Of a stretch of 64,000 nt of DNA, positions 12,531 through 26,045 are shown in pieces. This DNA comes from Desmodus rotundus. Taxonomy: Eukaryota; Chordata; Mammalia; Chiroptera; Phyllostomidae. Within the stretch, counting starts at the first letter, position 1, and each line of letters opens with the position of its first letter. The notes beneath the pieces are model-generated. The model searched no databases, was not told the origin of the DNA, and saw only the letters and a program-made list of their open reading frames with translations. The translations under genes and the position numbers were made by a program. The stretch is taken from positions 61,340,239 to 61,404,238 of the forward strand of contig NC_071389.1 of assembly GCF_022682495.2 (NCBI RefSeq). Reading direction: 5' to 3'.

Positions 12531-15500
12531 ATCATTTCAGTGTTGCATCCAAAACATTTTAATATTTATAAAACTGCTTACATTCTGAACTCCAGTCTCA
12601 ACGTTCAAATTAACAAATTCTGTCACCTCTCTAGGCTTTACTTATTCCTAATCCATAAAAGGAGGCTAGGAACTCAGCATTGCATTTCGTTTACTCCTAG
12701 GAGGCATCTGTGTCAGGCCTTGTGCAGGTGAGGACACTTGGGAAGGAGGAAAGTAAATCTCTCCTCGGAGAGGGAGCGGAGCTGAAACCAAATGCTCGGA
12801 CTTGAAGCCCTTGTACCATCCCGCTCACCCCCCAGAGAGAAGGCAAGTGCCAAGGCTCTGGAACTATGAACCCCCCACGATGAAAGTGACGGGGTAGTGT
12901 CAGAAGCAGTAAGAAGCACCCTTGGGACTGCAAAATAAAATAAAACTGCAGGGCACATCTGTACGTTTCCTCTCCTGCCAAGCGTGTTGGTCCGCCCTTA
13001 CAGATAATCTTGTAATTGTGCTCAAATAAATGCTTTGATGCTTCTATTTGAAGAAACAAGAAACATGAACAGTTTAGGAAAATCTCTTTAGACTATTCAA
13101 GATTTTTTTAAAAGATGAAAAAATAGACTTTGATACAACAAACATGTCTTTACTTGCAGGAAACACGAGACTTGGAGAAAGCAGAGGCCACGCTTCATCC
13201 CCCCAAGCAGCAGGAAGGGAGGCTGTGCACTAGGAACCTCTAACGGTTTGCTGGCTACGGCAATGCTGCCGGCATATACAAGCAAGGCGCACGAAGAGGG
13301 GCCCGACAACATGTTCCACCTGTTCCGTGTGGCTGTAACCCTAAGAGCTATCACTCTTACCAAGGCTTCAAAGAAGACGGCCCATTTCTACATAAAGCAG
13401 GTGGGCTCCAATTCCCTCGGCTTCAAGCAAACACATTTTAGCCCAATATTACAAAGTTCTATTAATTTTCCAGCACCAGGGGTCTAGTAAGAAAATCAAC
13501 AAGATAGTAAGTTTATTGATCATAAAAGATTATCAAAAAGACTTCCCAGATACATTTACCTAAGTGCTGACAAAGGCATTTGAAAGGTGTTTCAGTTATG
13601 CGGCTGAAACAATAGGCACCTACCAATTACGTGGCCTCTAGACATTCTCAATTAATAATTATTATCCTCTCTTCCTCGGGAGTGTCAGCCACAGGTGTTT
13701 CGCGGAATTAAAGACGTCCTCTTAAAGACTTCTTTGCTTAGGTAATTCAGTTCGACAAACGTTTCCTGAGCCCAACCACCTACCCCGCGTGGTGCAACAT
13801 AAAGATAAATGAGATGCCCTGGTCCCTGCCTCAAAAAGTTCACCTAACACAGAGAATTAAAATGAGATATTATCAGCCTCATTTGCACTTCTTTGAAAGT
13901 TCGAGTCCCCAGGCAATTTTTAGTTTCCACACGCCATCACCACAGGCTCCTGCGCCCAATTCAGACACACTGTGGCTGAGGGCAAGTAGCTCAGAACCAG
14001 TAAACCCTGGCATGCAGTTATTTTCAGAAGTCCCTTCTACCCTCTCATTTATAGCTCCTTATATTTCTCTGCTTTTGATTTTAATGACTTTTCCACATGC
14101 AGCGTTCTCTAAAATATTTTGGGGCAAGATTTCATTCCCCGCTTCCTCAGGAGCGCCATACTATGGGAAGCACAGTTTGCAGGCCATTGAGAGAGGTCAG
14201 CGAGAAGTCCCCCGGTGTTAATAGCTTGAGTAATATTGTTTTCTCCTTCAGACCACACCATTAAATTGTTTTCATTACCCACAGAGGGATTACTTGTGTC
14301 AGAGCAAATGAGATGTGAGACAATCGCAAACTGGCTCATTCCAACCTAACAAAACAGTTTATTCCCAGTAACTAAAAGAACAAGGCAAGGACAAAAATTT
14401 GTCACGTCTCTTCACAATAGGCGGAAGAAAAGAAATGTATTACAAAGATGGGTCCCATTAAAGCAATTACACAGCACCAACGTGCTGAGAGTTTTGAGGG
14501 GCTACCCTGTGGTTTATTTTCCTGGAGATTAGGGTTGGGCGTGTATTTTCCAAAGGTTCTAAAAGAAATGCTATCTTGTGTTCTCTAGGAACATCAGAGA
14601 TTCAGCTTTGGGCCTCTCCATGTCATTGAACCTCTTCCGTTTCTAAACCGCCATTTTCTTTCTTCTTTCAGTCATCCAAATGTAAAACTCTGAAGCTACA
14701 TCCACCCTTTGACTGCTCCCCGCAGGCCCAGTATGTCTCTACCTCCTGAGGCGCCTATTGCTTTAATGTCTTTTAAATCCACTTTTCCTTTCCCTTTCTC
14801 ACTGTTATCACAGTAACTCTTGTACTCAAGGGTTTCTGGATGAAATGAGAATATTCAGAAAACGTGGTAGTTTCTTCCAAATAGGCACATTAGGGTTCTG
14901 CCAGCAGACCCCTGATTTAGACACTGGTCTGTGTGTACAGGAGGGGCGAGAACTCGTGCACGTGTTGAATGTTGCCAGGGATCCCAATACAAAGCACCAC
15001 ACCACCTCCAGAAACCACTTCTCTATAATGAGTTGTCTGGGCCCCGCTTCCGCAGCCCTCCACACCAAGCCCCTGGAGCCCTTTAGAGCCCACCTCTGAT
15101 CAGGGGAAATACGATGATCCTCAAGCCTCAGTTCAGTCCCAATACTGGTGTCTGCTATATCTCCATCCTGCCAGTTAGGTCTCCATGGTAACCTGCCTGG
15201 TACTCCAGGTCTGCTGAGGCTGGGCCTCTCCCCCACTACTCCTACCCTCTCAGGGACCTGCTGGCCTTTCAGAGGATGTATCCACCCATCCTGATCCCCA
15301 GCCTGGTCCAGGTAGAGAACCACGTCCCCACTACCCAGCGAGGCTCACCTGACTCTGACTTCCTGCTGACCCCAAGGCGGCCTCCTGCATCTGGTTGTCA
15401 TCTGTTGGAAGTGGCATCTGTTGTCCCCAGATCTTCTGCCTGGACCCCAATCCTTCCCTGCTGGCCTGTGCTGCTGTGCTGTCATCCAGGATCTGCCACT

Positions 15501-15673
15501 TTACACTGAGGTGTCTGTGGCACTCCCCCAGCACCGCCTTAAGCTGCAGGCACAGGCCTTTGTGAGCCTCTCCAACAGCCTGGCCCAGCCTGCCAGCCAC
15601 CCCGGCCTTTCATCTGCAGCAGAGCTCGGACAGTGGCAGCTCGAAGGGGACAGATGGATGTGGCCAGGCTGGG

Positions 15674-15740
15674 TGTGGCCAGCCCCCACCTGTACTACTT
15701 TCCATCTGGATGTGGCCAGCCCCCACCTGTACTACTTCCT
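15674..15740. repeat. 37-bp tandem duplication
   Basis: Two adjacent copies (15,674 and 15,711) of a unit starting TGTGGCCAGCCCCCACCTGT and continuing ACTACTT. A weaker half-copy (gatgtggccaggct) precedes them at about 15,657. Confidence 0.8.
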
Positions 15741-17975
15741 TAACCTTAAATGCAGGTCCGGCCATCACTTTGTGACCCTTTCTTGGTATGGTGCGTTGGA
15801 GAAGCTCCACCTAGGAAGGTCACCAGATCCCAGGGGGCCATTGGTAAGAGGTCAGGGAATAGCCCACATGCCAAGGGAATGCTCGGAGAGCTCCTAGGAA
15901 ACTCAAGAGGGGCCCTGAGACCCTAGAGAATGGATCTCCTATGGAGACACGAGTGCTGTGAGCTTGGCATCTCAACTGTCACGCTCACCGTATGAAAGGC
16001 TGCCTCAGCTCACTGTCCCTGACTGATAAGTGTTGTTTAACACATGCATCAGTGTGCTCCAGTAAGTCTTTAAAGAACCTTAAGGGAATGAAGCTCTCTT
16101 ACAGAACCTATAGACCCTAGTCTACTCTCTTTTCCCGTGTCCAAGGCTGTCCCTGGCTGGTGAGCCCCATGCGCCCTGGCTCGGCTGTGTCCTCTGAACT
16201 TTCTGTGCCAGATGAAGCCAATCTCTAAATGGCCTGAGAATGCTGCTCTATCCTGAGGCCCTGAAGCCTCCTGAGGCTGTCCTTACATCCTGGGGCCCTA
16301 GAGCCTAACCCTAGGGCCTTCAGAGGGGCCCACAGAGCTAGCTAACAGCAAATTCCTCAGTTTGGAGATCCCATCCTTCTTTGCCAGATCCTGAAGACCA
16401 CGGCCCCGCAGGCTGAGCCTGACCCTCAAGGTTCCATCTGGGCCAGGTCTAGATCTGACTCCTCCCCCTGCCCCCAGCAGAGAATTCTCCTATGTTACCT
16501 CAATCCTGAGCTTAAGGGGGTCCAAGGAAGCCCTCAATTTAAGAACTTCCAGACTGTCCCTGTGGGGCTCCAGCCACTGTCCCTTCCCAGATGACAAGAG
16601 TCCAGAATCCAGTGACTGGTTCTTGGCACTGTCCCTGGGGACCGCATTCAGAGAGACTCCCCTAGTCAGGAGGGTCTGCACGATCCCTCATTATACGGCA
16701 GCCAGCAAAGAAGAATCAGGAAGCCTAAAGACATTCCAGGCTCACTTGAATGCTACCCTTCCTGCCTGCAAGTTGCCTTAAAGCAAAGGAACCATATTTC
16801 TCCTCCAAGTTAGAATAAATGGAAGTCCAGTTATTACCCCAGAAATTAGCATTCACCTCTTGGAGGACCACCTCTATATCCTTCTGAGGGTCCATCCCAT
16901 GCTATTGAAAAGCCTCAGTTTTAGCTTCTAAGCTGCACAAAGATTCAGTTAGCATGCCCAGAAAAAGCTGGGGTCTGCCATGCCACTTCAGCATCCTCCG
17001 TGGTTCCCTGGCCCTGAAAGAGGACACCGAACGCCACTCTGGGACGGCGTTTATAACCCCACCGTGTATCCTGAAAGTTGTGGCAGGGTGTACAAGTGGC
17101 CATGCAAATCCTAGGAACTTTGCTCCATGTTTTCCAGTTTTCTGAACCCTCAGAAATAAACTCAGGATAACTGCTCTGGAGTCCTCACCCTTCCACAGAA
17201 CATCAGAGAAACTACAAGAAGCCCCAGAATACAGGAGTTTGCAACACATTCCGGGGAGCAAAACACTGACCTTCTGAGGCGGGAATTGTTCAAGTCACGC
17301 AAAATGTCCTGACCTTCCGCTGATGGGGTTCTTGAGGTGAGGCCAGTCAGGAGACGGACTGTTCCGGATGTAACACTTTCCTGCGCAGCCTTGTCCTGGA
17401 CCCGGAAAGGCAGGCTCAGAGCAGACACAAAGCAAGAAAAGACCCTTTCCTGACTCACTGGTGAACCCAGTTTGTATAAGCTGTCAGTGGGGGGCCCTGG
17501 GACTGTCCGAGCCACCTACTCAGTCCTGCCAGGGCTCAAGCTGGTGATACAGAGCCTCGCCCTGGAAACAGGCACCTGCCCTGGAGAAGACAAGGAAGGA
17601 GGCCTCTACAAAAATACCTCTCGCAATCAAAGAGATCGATCATGAGATAAGGCACCTGGCTGGGGGTGCGAATCTGATGAGACTAAGTCCCCCAAAGTGC
17701 CCTGCATCACAGTAACTTGGTCCTGGGCTAGTTAAGGCCAAGGGGTTAAAGTGAGCAGCCGCGACCAGCCTCATGGTTGTGCACGTGGCCCATCCAGTCA
17801 CTGGGGGCCTGCGCTCACAAGGACCCACCCTGCACTTGGCTTAGGGCTCTGCTGTGGCCGTCTTGAAATCCATATTTAATTTTATCTTTGAACTTGTTTT
17901 CTGTAAGTGAAGACTAATGGGATAAAGGAACATGGGTGTGAGCAGAGAAGGTATGCAGAAAAAAGTCAAGAACTT

Positions 17976-18172
17976 TTTTTAGCCTCATCTGAGGACATGT
18001 TTATTGATTTTAGAGAGAGAGGAGGAGTGATGGGGAAGAGAGAGAGAGAAACATCAATGTGAGAGAGAAACATCAGTTGGTTGCCTCCCGTATGCGCCCC
18101 AACTGAGGATCGAACCAGCCACCTTTTGTGTACGGGATGATGCTCCAACCCACTGAGCACCTGGCTAGGGTG
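17976..18172 (-). mobile_element. VES-type SINE
   Basis: Reverse-complement VES: 'tttattgattttagagagag', 'aacatcaatgtgagagaga', 'gcgccccaactgaggatcga', 'ccactgagcacctggctagg'. Flanked by a 13/14-bp target duplication, AAAGTCAAGAACTT (17,962-17,975) and AAAGTAAAGAACTT (18,173-18,186). Confidence 0.92.
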
Positions 18173-20269
18173 AAAGTAAAGAACTTCATAACTTAGTATC
18201 TTTAGTGGCACTTTTTTTCCTGCCTTTTTTTTTTTTTTTTTAACAAGAGTCTCAGTCCTGCTGGCAGGCCTAATGTAACCACCTCCCAAGTAACCAGCTA
18301 ACCTGTGAAAGAGGGAATTAAAGATGTAATAATCACCAGGAACTCTCTGGAGATCCCTCAACCTCTAGTCCCAAGCCTAGCCAAAAAAAAACCCAAAACC
18401 TTTTTTGCTTTAGGGTCGCTCACCAAGTCAATTCCAGTCCCAAGATTATCTGGTACTCTCTCCAAACTCCCTCCAGGTGAAAAAAGAAGTCCACTGCTGA
18501 GGCCCAGGACATAGGGGCCCTGCATTCCAGGACACAAATGGTGAGAAGCTGGCATGACCGAAGCATGGCTGTTTGGGAAGGAAGTGTTTGGAAAAGAAGA
18601 CTGGGAACAGAACTGTGGAAAGGGGCTTGTAATACCAGCTCAGGGATCTGGGCTTTATCTAGTACGCAAGAGGAGCCAAGAAAAGATTATACAGTGTTAA
18701 CTGCTTTTTAGGAAGATGCTTTGGCTAGTGGTATGGAAGAAGGTCTGAGGCCAGAAACACCAGAGGAAGGGACCCAGACAGAGACTGTGGTAAGCAGCAG
18801 AATGGCGAGGCTTTGTGTAAGGGATGTGGTAAAATCTGAGACACCTCGCCAGCAGACTTGTCCCTAACTGGACATAGGTGGTGAGAGAGGGGGCCATACC
18901 TTGCGTTCCATGTTGGAAGCAAGGCTGATGGGATCTGCACTGCAAACATCCAACACGACCCGTGGAGCAGGTTCACAGGGGAAGAGGAAGTGCACAGTGC
19001 CTGCAGCACGTCCAGGTGTGCGTGCAACGGGCGGCTGGAAACAGATTTGGATCTGATGAGAGGGGCTGAGGACAGAGACACTGCTTTGGGAGGCATTCAC
19101 AGAGAGGCCTGGGTCCACGCCACGGGAGTGAGCGTGATCACCTCGAGAGAACTTGCAGAGTCAACAGAGCAAAGGGCATTTCAGGGATGGCTGGAGAAGG
19201 GAGAGACCGGACAAGAGACAGAGAAGTGGGAGAAGGGGGAAGAAACCATCAAACTGTAGCATGAAGCAGGCAGCCACGCAACAGGGAGGTCAAGCCAGAT
19301 CTCTAAATTCGGCAACTAGAAGATCTAGGGTGGATTCATCAGCACGGTCTCAGTAGGGGCAGAGCTGGTCAACCCTGGTTTGAGGTATTAATAAGATAAT
19401 AAAGGGAAGGAGAGAGACAGAGAAGCAGTTAGAAAGGGGACATAAGGTCAGGGTCTGTATTTTTAATGGTCAAATTTGCAGGAGTGGAAGGATAAGGATG
19501 AGAGCAGGCTTCTGGGAAGGCTGGAAGCAGGGGCTTTAGAAAGCTAAAGGCAGGAATGGGAGCCTTGGCAGGTTGGCTAAGCTGGTGAAGGGAGGGGAGC
19601 TAGGGACATTAGTGCCAGATGACTTCTATTTTCTCGGTGAGAAGGAAGCAGGGTGGTGATGTCAGCTAGGGAGTGAGAAAGGTAAAGCTCAAAGGCTTTA
19701 AGGAATCTTATGTTTCCAGGATGGATACCTGCTTTCTGCTTCCAGGTTTCTGTGACCCTGGTCATGTGCTTGTTCCATCTCTGCCTCCTGCCAGAGCTCA
19801 CACTCCACCCCTCAGCTCCCCTGCAGGCCCTGCTGGGCCGCCCTCCCTGTGTAGACTCAGCTTGTTGCTGCCAGATGTGCCTTCCTACAGTGCCTGCTGG
19901 GACAGGCCAGCCCTGCCTCTCTCCAGCTCCTGAGCCACCTGTGACCCACAGAGCCATGTGCCAGTCCCAGCAGTTTCCATCATAACCTCTCCCTCCCACC
20001 CACCTTCCATCTTTCTAAAACTCTGCCCTGCGTTTAGCAGCTCCCACGTTCCTCCCAATCCACCAGTCCCCTCAAGACCCTACAGGTGCTCTCCATTGCC
20101 ACATGAGACAGTGTAGCTGTGGGCTGCAGACTGGCCACAGACCTATTTAATTTGGCCTGCAGAATGTTTTAATGAAAGCTGGATCTAACCAGTTAGCCAC
20201 AAGTACCACCCTTCCCTATTGCATCATACCCACCCCAGGCCCAATTCACACACCAATGGTATCTAACTG

Positions 20270-20570
20270 CTCTCTGCAGGTGTTTGACAATAAAGTCCTC
20301 ATGATCTTTGATTCAAGGCCTTCTATTTTCTGGCTCCCATGTGCCTCTCAAACCAGACTGCAATCACTATGGAAACCCCTTACTCCAGAAATCAGCTACT
20401 ATGTCCCCTCTTTCCCACTCCAGGCCCTGGTCTGGTCTCCCTAGGTATGCGCATGCATGTCTCCCACCCTGGCTTTCCTCCTATCTGCAATGCCTTGCCC
20501 TCTCCTCTCCACAGGTCATCCTGAGCTCTGGCTCAAATCCTACCTCTTCAGGGGTCTCTACAGACCATCT
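20270..20570 (+). repeat. L2-like fragment
   Basis: Shows the order 'ataaagtcctcatgatcttt', 'cactccaggccctggtctgg', 'tatctgcaatgccttgccct', 'ctggctcaaatcctacctct', typical of L2 ORF2 C-terminus and 3' region. Confidence 0.65.
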
Positions 20571-21074
20571 ACAACATTTCTTTTTTTTTTTTTTTGGACT
20601 GTAACCCTTGTGTATATTCCTTTGTTATCTTTTTTTTTCCTTTGGGAAATTTCCTATTTCCTCAGATAAGCCTATTAAAAGGATTCCTTGTGAGCTGTAC
20701 AGAGGAAGAGCCACGGAGAGCAGATCTGCCCCTGGGTAATCTGTCTCACACAGGAGCCAACTGCTGATGCACACGCCTTGGTCTTCTGCTGTCATCCATG
20801 AAACACTAGAGCAAGCACGGAGTCACAGTGCCCTCGGGGCAGCAGCCGCATCTTGTGGTGAGCGTACTGCCAAACGCCCAGTAGGTGCTCAGTACCTGTT
20901 TATGACGAGGAAGTACGAACAGCAGAACTCTCTTCTTGTTCCAAAAGCATAAAGGCTACAACAGGCCCACCAGTGGGCAGTAAACTCTCTGACTTGATGG
21001 AAAAAATCAACCCTTGTTGTGTGTCACTGTCACTGAGGCATCCAAGGCCACGTGGTCTCCACCACAGCAAGAAG

Positions 21075-21235
21075 GGAGACCCCCTAGAAGCAGGAACTAG
21101 GAAGACCAGAGTTCTGGCCACAACACTAGCAATGATTTATAAACGAGGTGAACTTGGGCAAATCTCTCAACAGCTGTTGATTCTTCAAGGTAATGGGATC
21201 CTTCCTTCTCCACTCTGCAGTTATAATAAGCACCT
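21075..21235 (+). repeat. MIR-like fragment
   Basis: 'ggaagaccagagttctggcc', then 'gtgaacttgggcaaatctct' and 'aaggtaatgggatcc' follow the MIR core order. Confidence 0.45.
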
Positions 21236-21689
21236 GGTGGGGAGGCAGAGCAGATGGCTGGACTGAAGGGACAACCAGGGGAAGGGCTGTTTACCTGTGG
21301 TGTCCTCCAGCCAATGCTATGGGTTCGCCTGCCCTTTCTCCAGGCTTCTGTGTGGATCCCTAAGGTCTGTGACAGGCTGGGATTCCAGCAAACACCCATT
21401 ACTCCCTATTCCCAACCAACCTGTTTGCTTTATCTACTCACTAGCCGCAGCAGTCCCCAGCACAAACTTTAAAAGTACAAACAATGTTCACACGGATTTG
21501 ACAAAACTCTACCGTGGGTCAGCACACACCATGCTAATCCGGGTGTTGGCCCGGAGGTGGGACAGGCGATCATCGCTTTCTCCTTTGGCAGAAATTGAGG
21601 CCCCAGGGGAGGGCGTTTCTGAGTTCTGGAACTCTAACCCTTCCAGGAGGCTGCGAGCTGGCAGAAGGGTTGGATGTCGTTGGGTAATG

Positions 21690-22185
21690 GAACTTCTCTG
21701 CTAAGTGAAATAAGCCAGAGAAAGACAAATACTGTATTTTATCACTTATATGTGGAGACTAAAAGAAAAAAAAAAGCCAATTTCAGAAAAACAGAATGAG
21801 AGCCCCTGTAGGAGCTGGAGGGTATGGATGGGTTGAGAGAAAGCGGGGAGCTGCTAAATGCGGAGTAGAGTTTTCCAGACTAGAGAGGCTGTTGTCAGGG
21901 GTGGGGGAGGGGAAACGGGGAGAGGTCGGTCAAAGGTACAGAACGTCAGTCGTCAGTTCTGAGGATCTAACGCACAACGTGATGACCTTGGTTAATAACA
22001 CGGTATCGTATACTTGAAAGTTGCTGACAGTACATAGTAAGTATTCTCACTACAACAAAACAAAACAGAATGACTATGTAAGGTGATGGATGTTTAATTA
22101 TCTTAATCTTGGTAATCATTCCACAACATACATGTATATCAAATCATTATGTTGTACACTTTAAACATATACATTTTTATTTGTC
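21690..22185 (+). mobile_element. L1 3' end (ORF2 terminus and 3' UTR)
   Basis: Starts in 'taagtgaaataagccagaga', the end of the L1 ORF2/3' UTR boundary, and runs to 'catgtatatcaaatcattat' and 'gttgtacactttaaacatat', the standard L1 3' terminus of mammals. 5'-truncated. Degree of change suggests middle age. Confidence 0.85.
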
Positions 22186-22402
22186 AGTGATTTCAGGAAT
22201 GTTGCAGGGTGGGGAAAGAGGTAGAATTTGAGAAGTGTTTCTGTACCCTGCACTCAGAAAATATTCAATGTTTGTTCTGGCCAAGGAGGATGGTTTTGGG
22301 TTTCTACAAAGAAGAACAAAAGCCAGAAAAAGAAGTTCTGCAGGTGAGAGAGTGACTGGGGGGTGAGAGAAGCTGAGCGGACTGAGGGGAGCAGGACAGG
22401 AC

Positions 22403-22456
22403 GGGGGGGGGGGGGGGGGGGGGGGGCGGGGGGGGGCGGGGGGGGCGGGGGAGGGG
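22403..22456. repeat. Long G tract, G-quadruplex-prone
   Basis: 24 consecutive G (22,403-22,426) followed by runs of 9, 8 and 5 G separated by single C, then AGGGG. On the minus strand (the LPAR3 sense strand) this is a C tract. Confidence 0.95.
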
Positions 22457-23318
22457 AATGGAGGAAGAAGGCAGGGCGTGATTACACCAGCAACAAGGAC
22501 CACGAATTGGGAAAATGACTTTCGAACGGCCTGCAAAGGGAGGCCTCTGCAGCAGCGGGGGCGAGGAAGATGACCCGGGCCTGACGTGAGATAACAGAGG
22601 GCTGTGTACAGCAGAGGCAGGAGGGAAGGGGCAGAGCTAAAACCTAGTGGTTTTAGGTGGGAAGGTGTCAAGAATGGAGACAATCTGAAAACGTGGGGTG
22701 GAGTGGCATACAACTGTGGGGCTTTAAAACAAATTTTGAAGCTGGCTTCCTTCTAATATCAGACGTTTTCTCAATCACCACCATCCCCCTCAGAATGGAG
22801 GGGTCTGTCAAACCGTGTTGTTGGGAGTAGCGACTGGGAGGAGATTACATGTTTGCGCCCACTCATTTACAGGTGGCCCTGGAACAAATGCTTGGCTCCC
22901 TGGAGGCCCCTATTGCAATGCCCTGAAGCACAAAGGAACAGCTTCTGTACCAAGGTGCTCCCTGGATTAGCTGTCTCAAGACAGAAGTATGATCATCCCT
23001 GGACTCAATATGCTGAGTCTTGGTGCCTGGGTGGCTTGACTCTGAAAAGAATCGGGCATTCCGATACGACTGCACAGCAATGAGAGCACGCCTGTGTGCC
23101 AACAATGTGATGGTTTCACTCAGCATTTCTTCAGGCAAAGCTTTAATTTTTTTAAACAGATATTTGATTACTAAAACATGCAAGGCAGCAAATATTGGAA
23201 GCAGGCCTCTGTATCACAGAAGCCACTATAAGGCCACAAAGCTGAAAACAAATGTTTCAGAATTCCCAGGGGCTCTGGTGAGCCTCTTCAGACTCCGGGG
23301 TTTTGCATGTGCACGAGC

Positions 23319-23341
23319 GTGTGTGTGTGTGTGTGTGTGTG
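23319..23341. repeat. (GT)n microsatellite
   Basis: About 11 GT units preceded by GCACGAGC and followed by GCGCC. Confidence 0.9.
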
Positions 23342-24064
23342 CGCCTCCCCCCTTTTTAAAATGGAGCACGCACATTTTGTTGAGGAAGGCTAGAAACAGA
23401 GACAGAATCAAAGGGTTCTTGGTCCCCATTCTTTTCAGACAAGGGCAAATTTCCAGTCTTAGTAATGATGCTCACAGTACCTGATTAACTGGGCATCCTG
23501 GCAGGAAGCATTAGCAAGATGAGGGCAGTTTCTATGACAACTGCCTTGTAGATCTATGCACAAGATATTGATGCTGTATTACGGGATTCTTATTAAGCTA
23601 ACAGTTGATGGTCAGGGTCTCGCTTATAATGTTTTACTCATAAATGTTGCAAAAGTGAAATGAATTATTAATGCAAAGATTATCTACCAGAGACAAGAAT
23701 CATTAACAGAATTTCACCAGGGCCGGGGTGGGGGTGGTTTATAGGGACTAGCAATGCAAGCGCAGGGCTTTTCAGTTCTGTGGTGGCCACGTGTTCAGTT
23801 GGCCCTGATCCCCAGGAACCAAGCCAGTGCCATTCGCCAGTGGTCAGGCAGCCTCTGCAAAGCACAGCAGTTAGCTTCCTCCTGGCTCCTGTCCCCATTA
23901 CAAAACCTGCCATCGTGAGGGCACCAACAGTAGGTCTCTAGTCCCCATCTCTACAGCACCTGTGCCATTACGGGGGTGTGGCGAGGGCATCCTGCTTGAA
24001 TACTGGGCAAGGCCCATCAGGGTCAAATCAAGGCCTACGAGGAGTAGCTGACTCTCCCTAGTAC

Positions 24065-24310
24065 TCAGCACTTATTATATAAGTTGCTTAGTACTTACTA
24101 TGTACTGAGCACGATGCTAGGTGCTTTATGCGTATTATCTCATTGTATCCTCAAAACCTTGCCATGCCAGAGGTACCGGTATCATCCCCATCTTACAGAT
24201 GGGGAAACTAAGTCACAGAGCAGTTAGGTACACTGCTCAGGGCCTCCTAACTTGGAAGTGGAAAAGCTAGTATTTAATCTGGTTCCCTCCCTACTCCAAA
24301 GCCCCTACCT
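24065..24310 (-). repeat. MIR SINE
   Basis: Reverse-complement MIR: 'cttactatgtactgagcacg', 'cattgtatcctcaaaacctt', 'ttacagatggggaaactaag', ending near 'ctactccaaagcccc'. Confidence 0.85.
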
Positions 24311-24549
24311 CTTGCCCTTTACTTTAATGAACATAAAGTTTGAGGGCTGTGGAGCTGTCCTCCCGGGGAGACACTGTCCCAACTATGACCACCATACTGC
24401 AAAATCTTTAGCTAAACTCTGAGAGATCAAGTAACTTCACGGAAATAAACTTCACTAGAAGTCAAGGGACATATAGGTTACACACCTCCTCCCTTGACTG
24501 ATGCTGTTCTAGCCCCATCACTTATAAGAGGCTGCTGACTAACCTTAAA

Positions 24550-24760
24550 GAGGGGGTCCTGGAGCCACACTGCTTGACTCTGGTCTCAGCTCTCTTTCCA
24601 ATCATGGGCAAGACAATGAACCCCTCTGGGCCTCTGTTTCCTCATCTGGTAATAATAACAGAGCCCCCCTCACAGAGGTGTCAGGAAGACTGAATGAAAC
24701 AAAACGTGCAAAATGCTCCAAAGCACACACAGCACAAAGCGAGGATTAACTACAATTATT
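24550..24760 (+). repeat. MIR SINE
   Basis: 'ctggagccacactgcttgac', 'catgggcaagacaatgaacc', 'ctgtttcctcatctggtaat' and 'gactgaatgaaac' in MIR order. Confidence 0.8.
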
Positions 24761-24774
24761 TATACCAGTATGGG

Positions 24775-24925
24775 TGTACAGGCAAGATACTGCAGTCCAC
24801 CCGAGTTTCCTCATCTACAAACAGACCTGCAGAGTTGTTCTGAGGATTAATGAAATAAAATCCTATAAGCACGTCACATGCAGACCTCCTTGCAGTAGGC
24901 ACTCACAAAATGTTCATTTGTTTTC
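24775..24925 (+). repeat. MIR-like SINE fragment
   Basis: 'gtttcctcatctacaaacag', 'gttgttctgaggattaatga' and 'gcagtaggcactcacaaaat' follow the MIR 3' half. It is the third MIR in a row within 0.9 kb. Confidence 0.65.
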
Positions 24926-26045
24926 CTCCCTCTTCCCAGCGTAGCACTATCACTTAGTCTTCTGGGACCTCAGTCTCTCATATTATACAAAGAGATGCCC
25001 ACTCATTCCCAGCCACGGCGGCCTCACAGGCACGGCACAGCCAGAGCATGCCAAGGGCCAGCCTGGGTGTGCGGAAGCCTGGGTTCTACTCACACTTCCA
25101 GCTTCTGAAAAGCCACTTAACTTCCCTACACCTCGATTTCCTTATTTATCCATTCTATCATAATCTCAACAAGTTAGTCACAGACATCGCGCTACACATC
25201 AGATATGCAAAGATAGGTAAGGTGCAGTCCCTGACTTCAAAGAATGCACATCCTAGTTCAACATGAAAGCACGTAGACAATTTAGTGTGATGATTACGGT
25301 AGAGACAAAACAGAGGTGGCCCAAAGGAGGTAGCAATCAGATTTACGATACCTAGGTAGGACAAGGAAAGATTCACAGAACACAGGCCCTGGGGTTGAGT
25401 CTTACAAGATGGAATGGAAGTTTCCCAGGCAGAACCAGAGGAAAGGTATTCCAGCAAGTGCAAAGGCTTAGGGATGCAAAACTAGGAACTGTAAATAATT
25501 AATTATGGCCGAGTACAGGGTGCATCCAGGGGAGTGGCAGGAAAATAGGATAACGTCATCCCCACTTGCAGGATTTCTGCGAGAACGAATGAGAACAATT
25601 AATTAAAACGCTGGACAGCACACAGGGGTGCAGAAAGGCTGTGTATGGCGGACGGTCAGCAGCACTGTAGCAAGGCTCACTGCGGTGCTTCACTGACCCA
25701 CGTGCTAGTCCCAGCACGAGAATTCTGAGCACTGTTTCTTCTGTCGCCATCACCTTGCCTCCTCTTCCTCTCCCCTGAGAGAAGGCAAAGACGACTTGGC
25801 ATTGACCTAAATGGAGAGGTGGGGGGAGGGAGAAATGAGAAGAAAACCACACAGCTCTTTGTTTCAATTACCACAAACCTTTTAAAGGCCCTTAACTATA
25901 ATGTTTCTCATATTTTAAAAGAATTTAGTTCTTATTGGCCAAAACAAAGAAACTTTAACCCTAAAACCATGACTTTTTAAATGTTCTTGACCATAACCCA
26001 TAGTAAGAAATACATTTCATACCATAATCCAGTACATAGAGATAT

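Noticed and set aside
14826..15323. 165-codon minus-strand frame and a 158-codon plus-strand frame nearby (15,421-15,897)
   Set aside because: Both strands are open because of base composition; no motif of retroviral or cellular proteins could be identified.
22177..22713. 178-codon minus-strand open frame rich in proline
   Set aside because: Openness is due to the G tract (a CCC proline run in reverse). No domain, no splice context, and low complexity.
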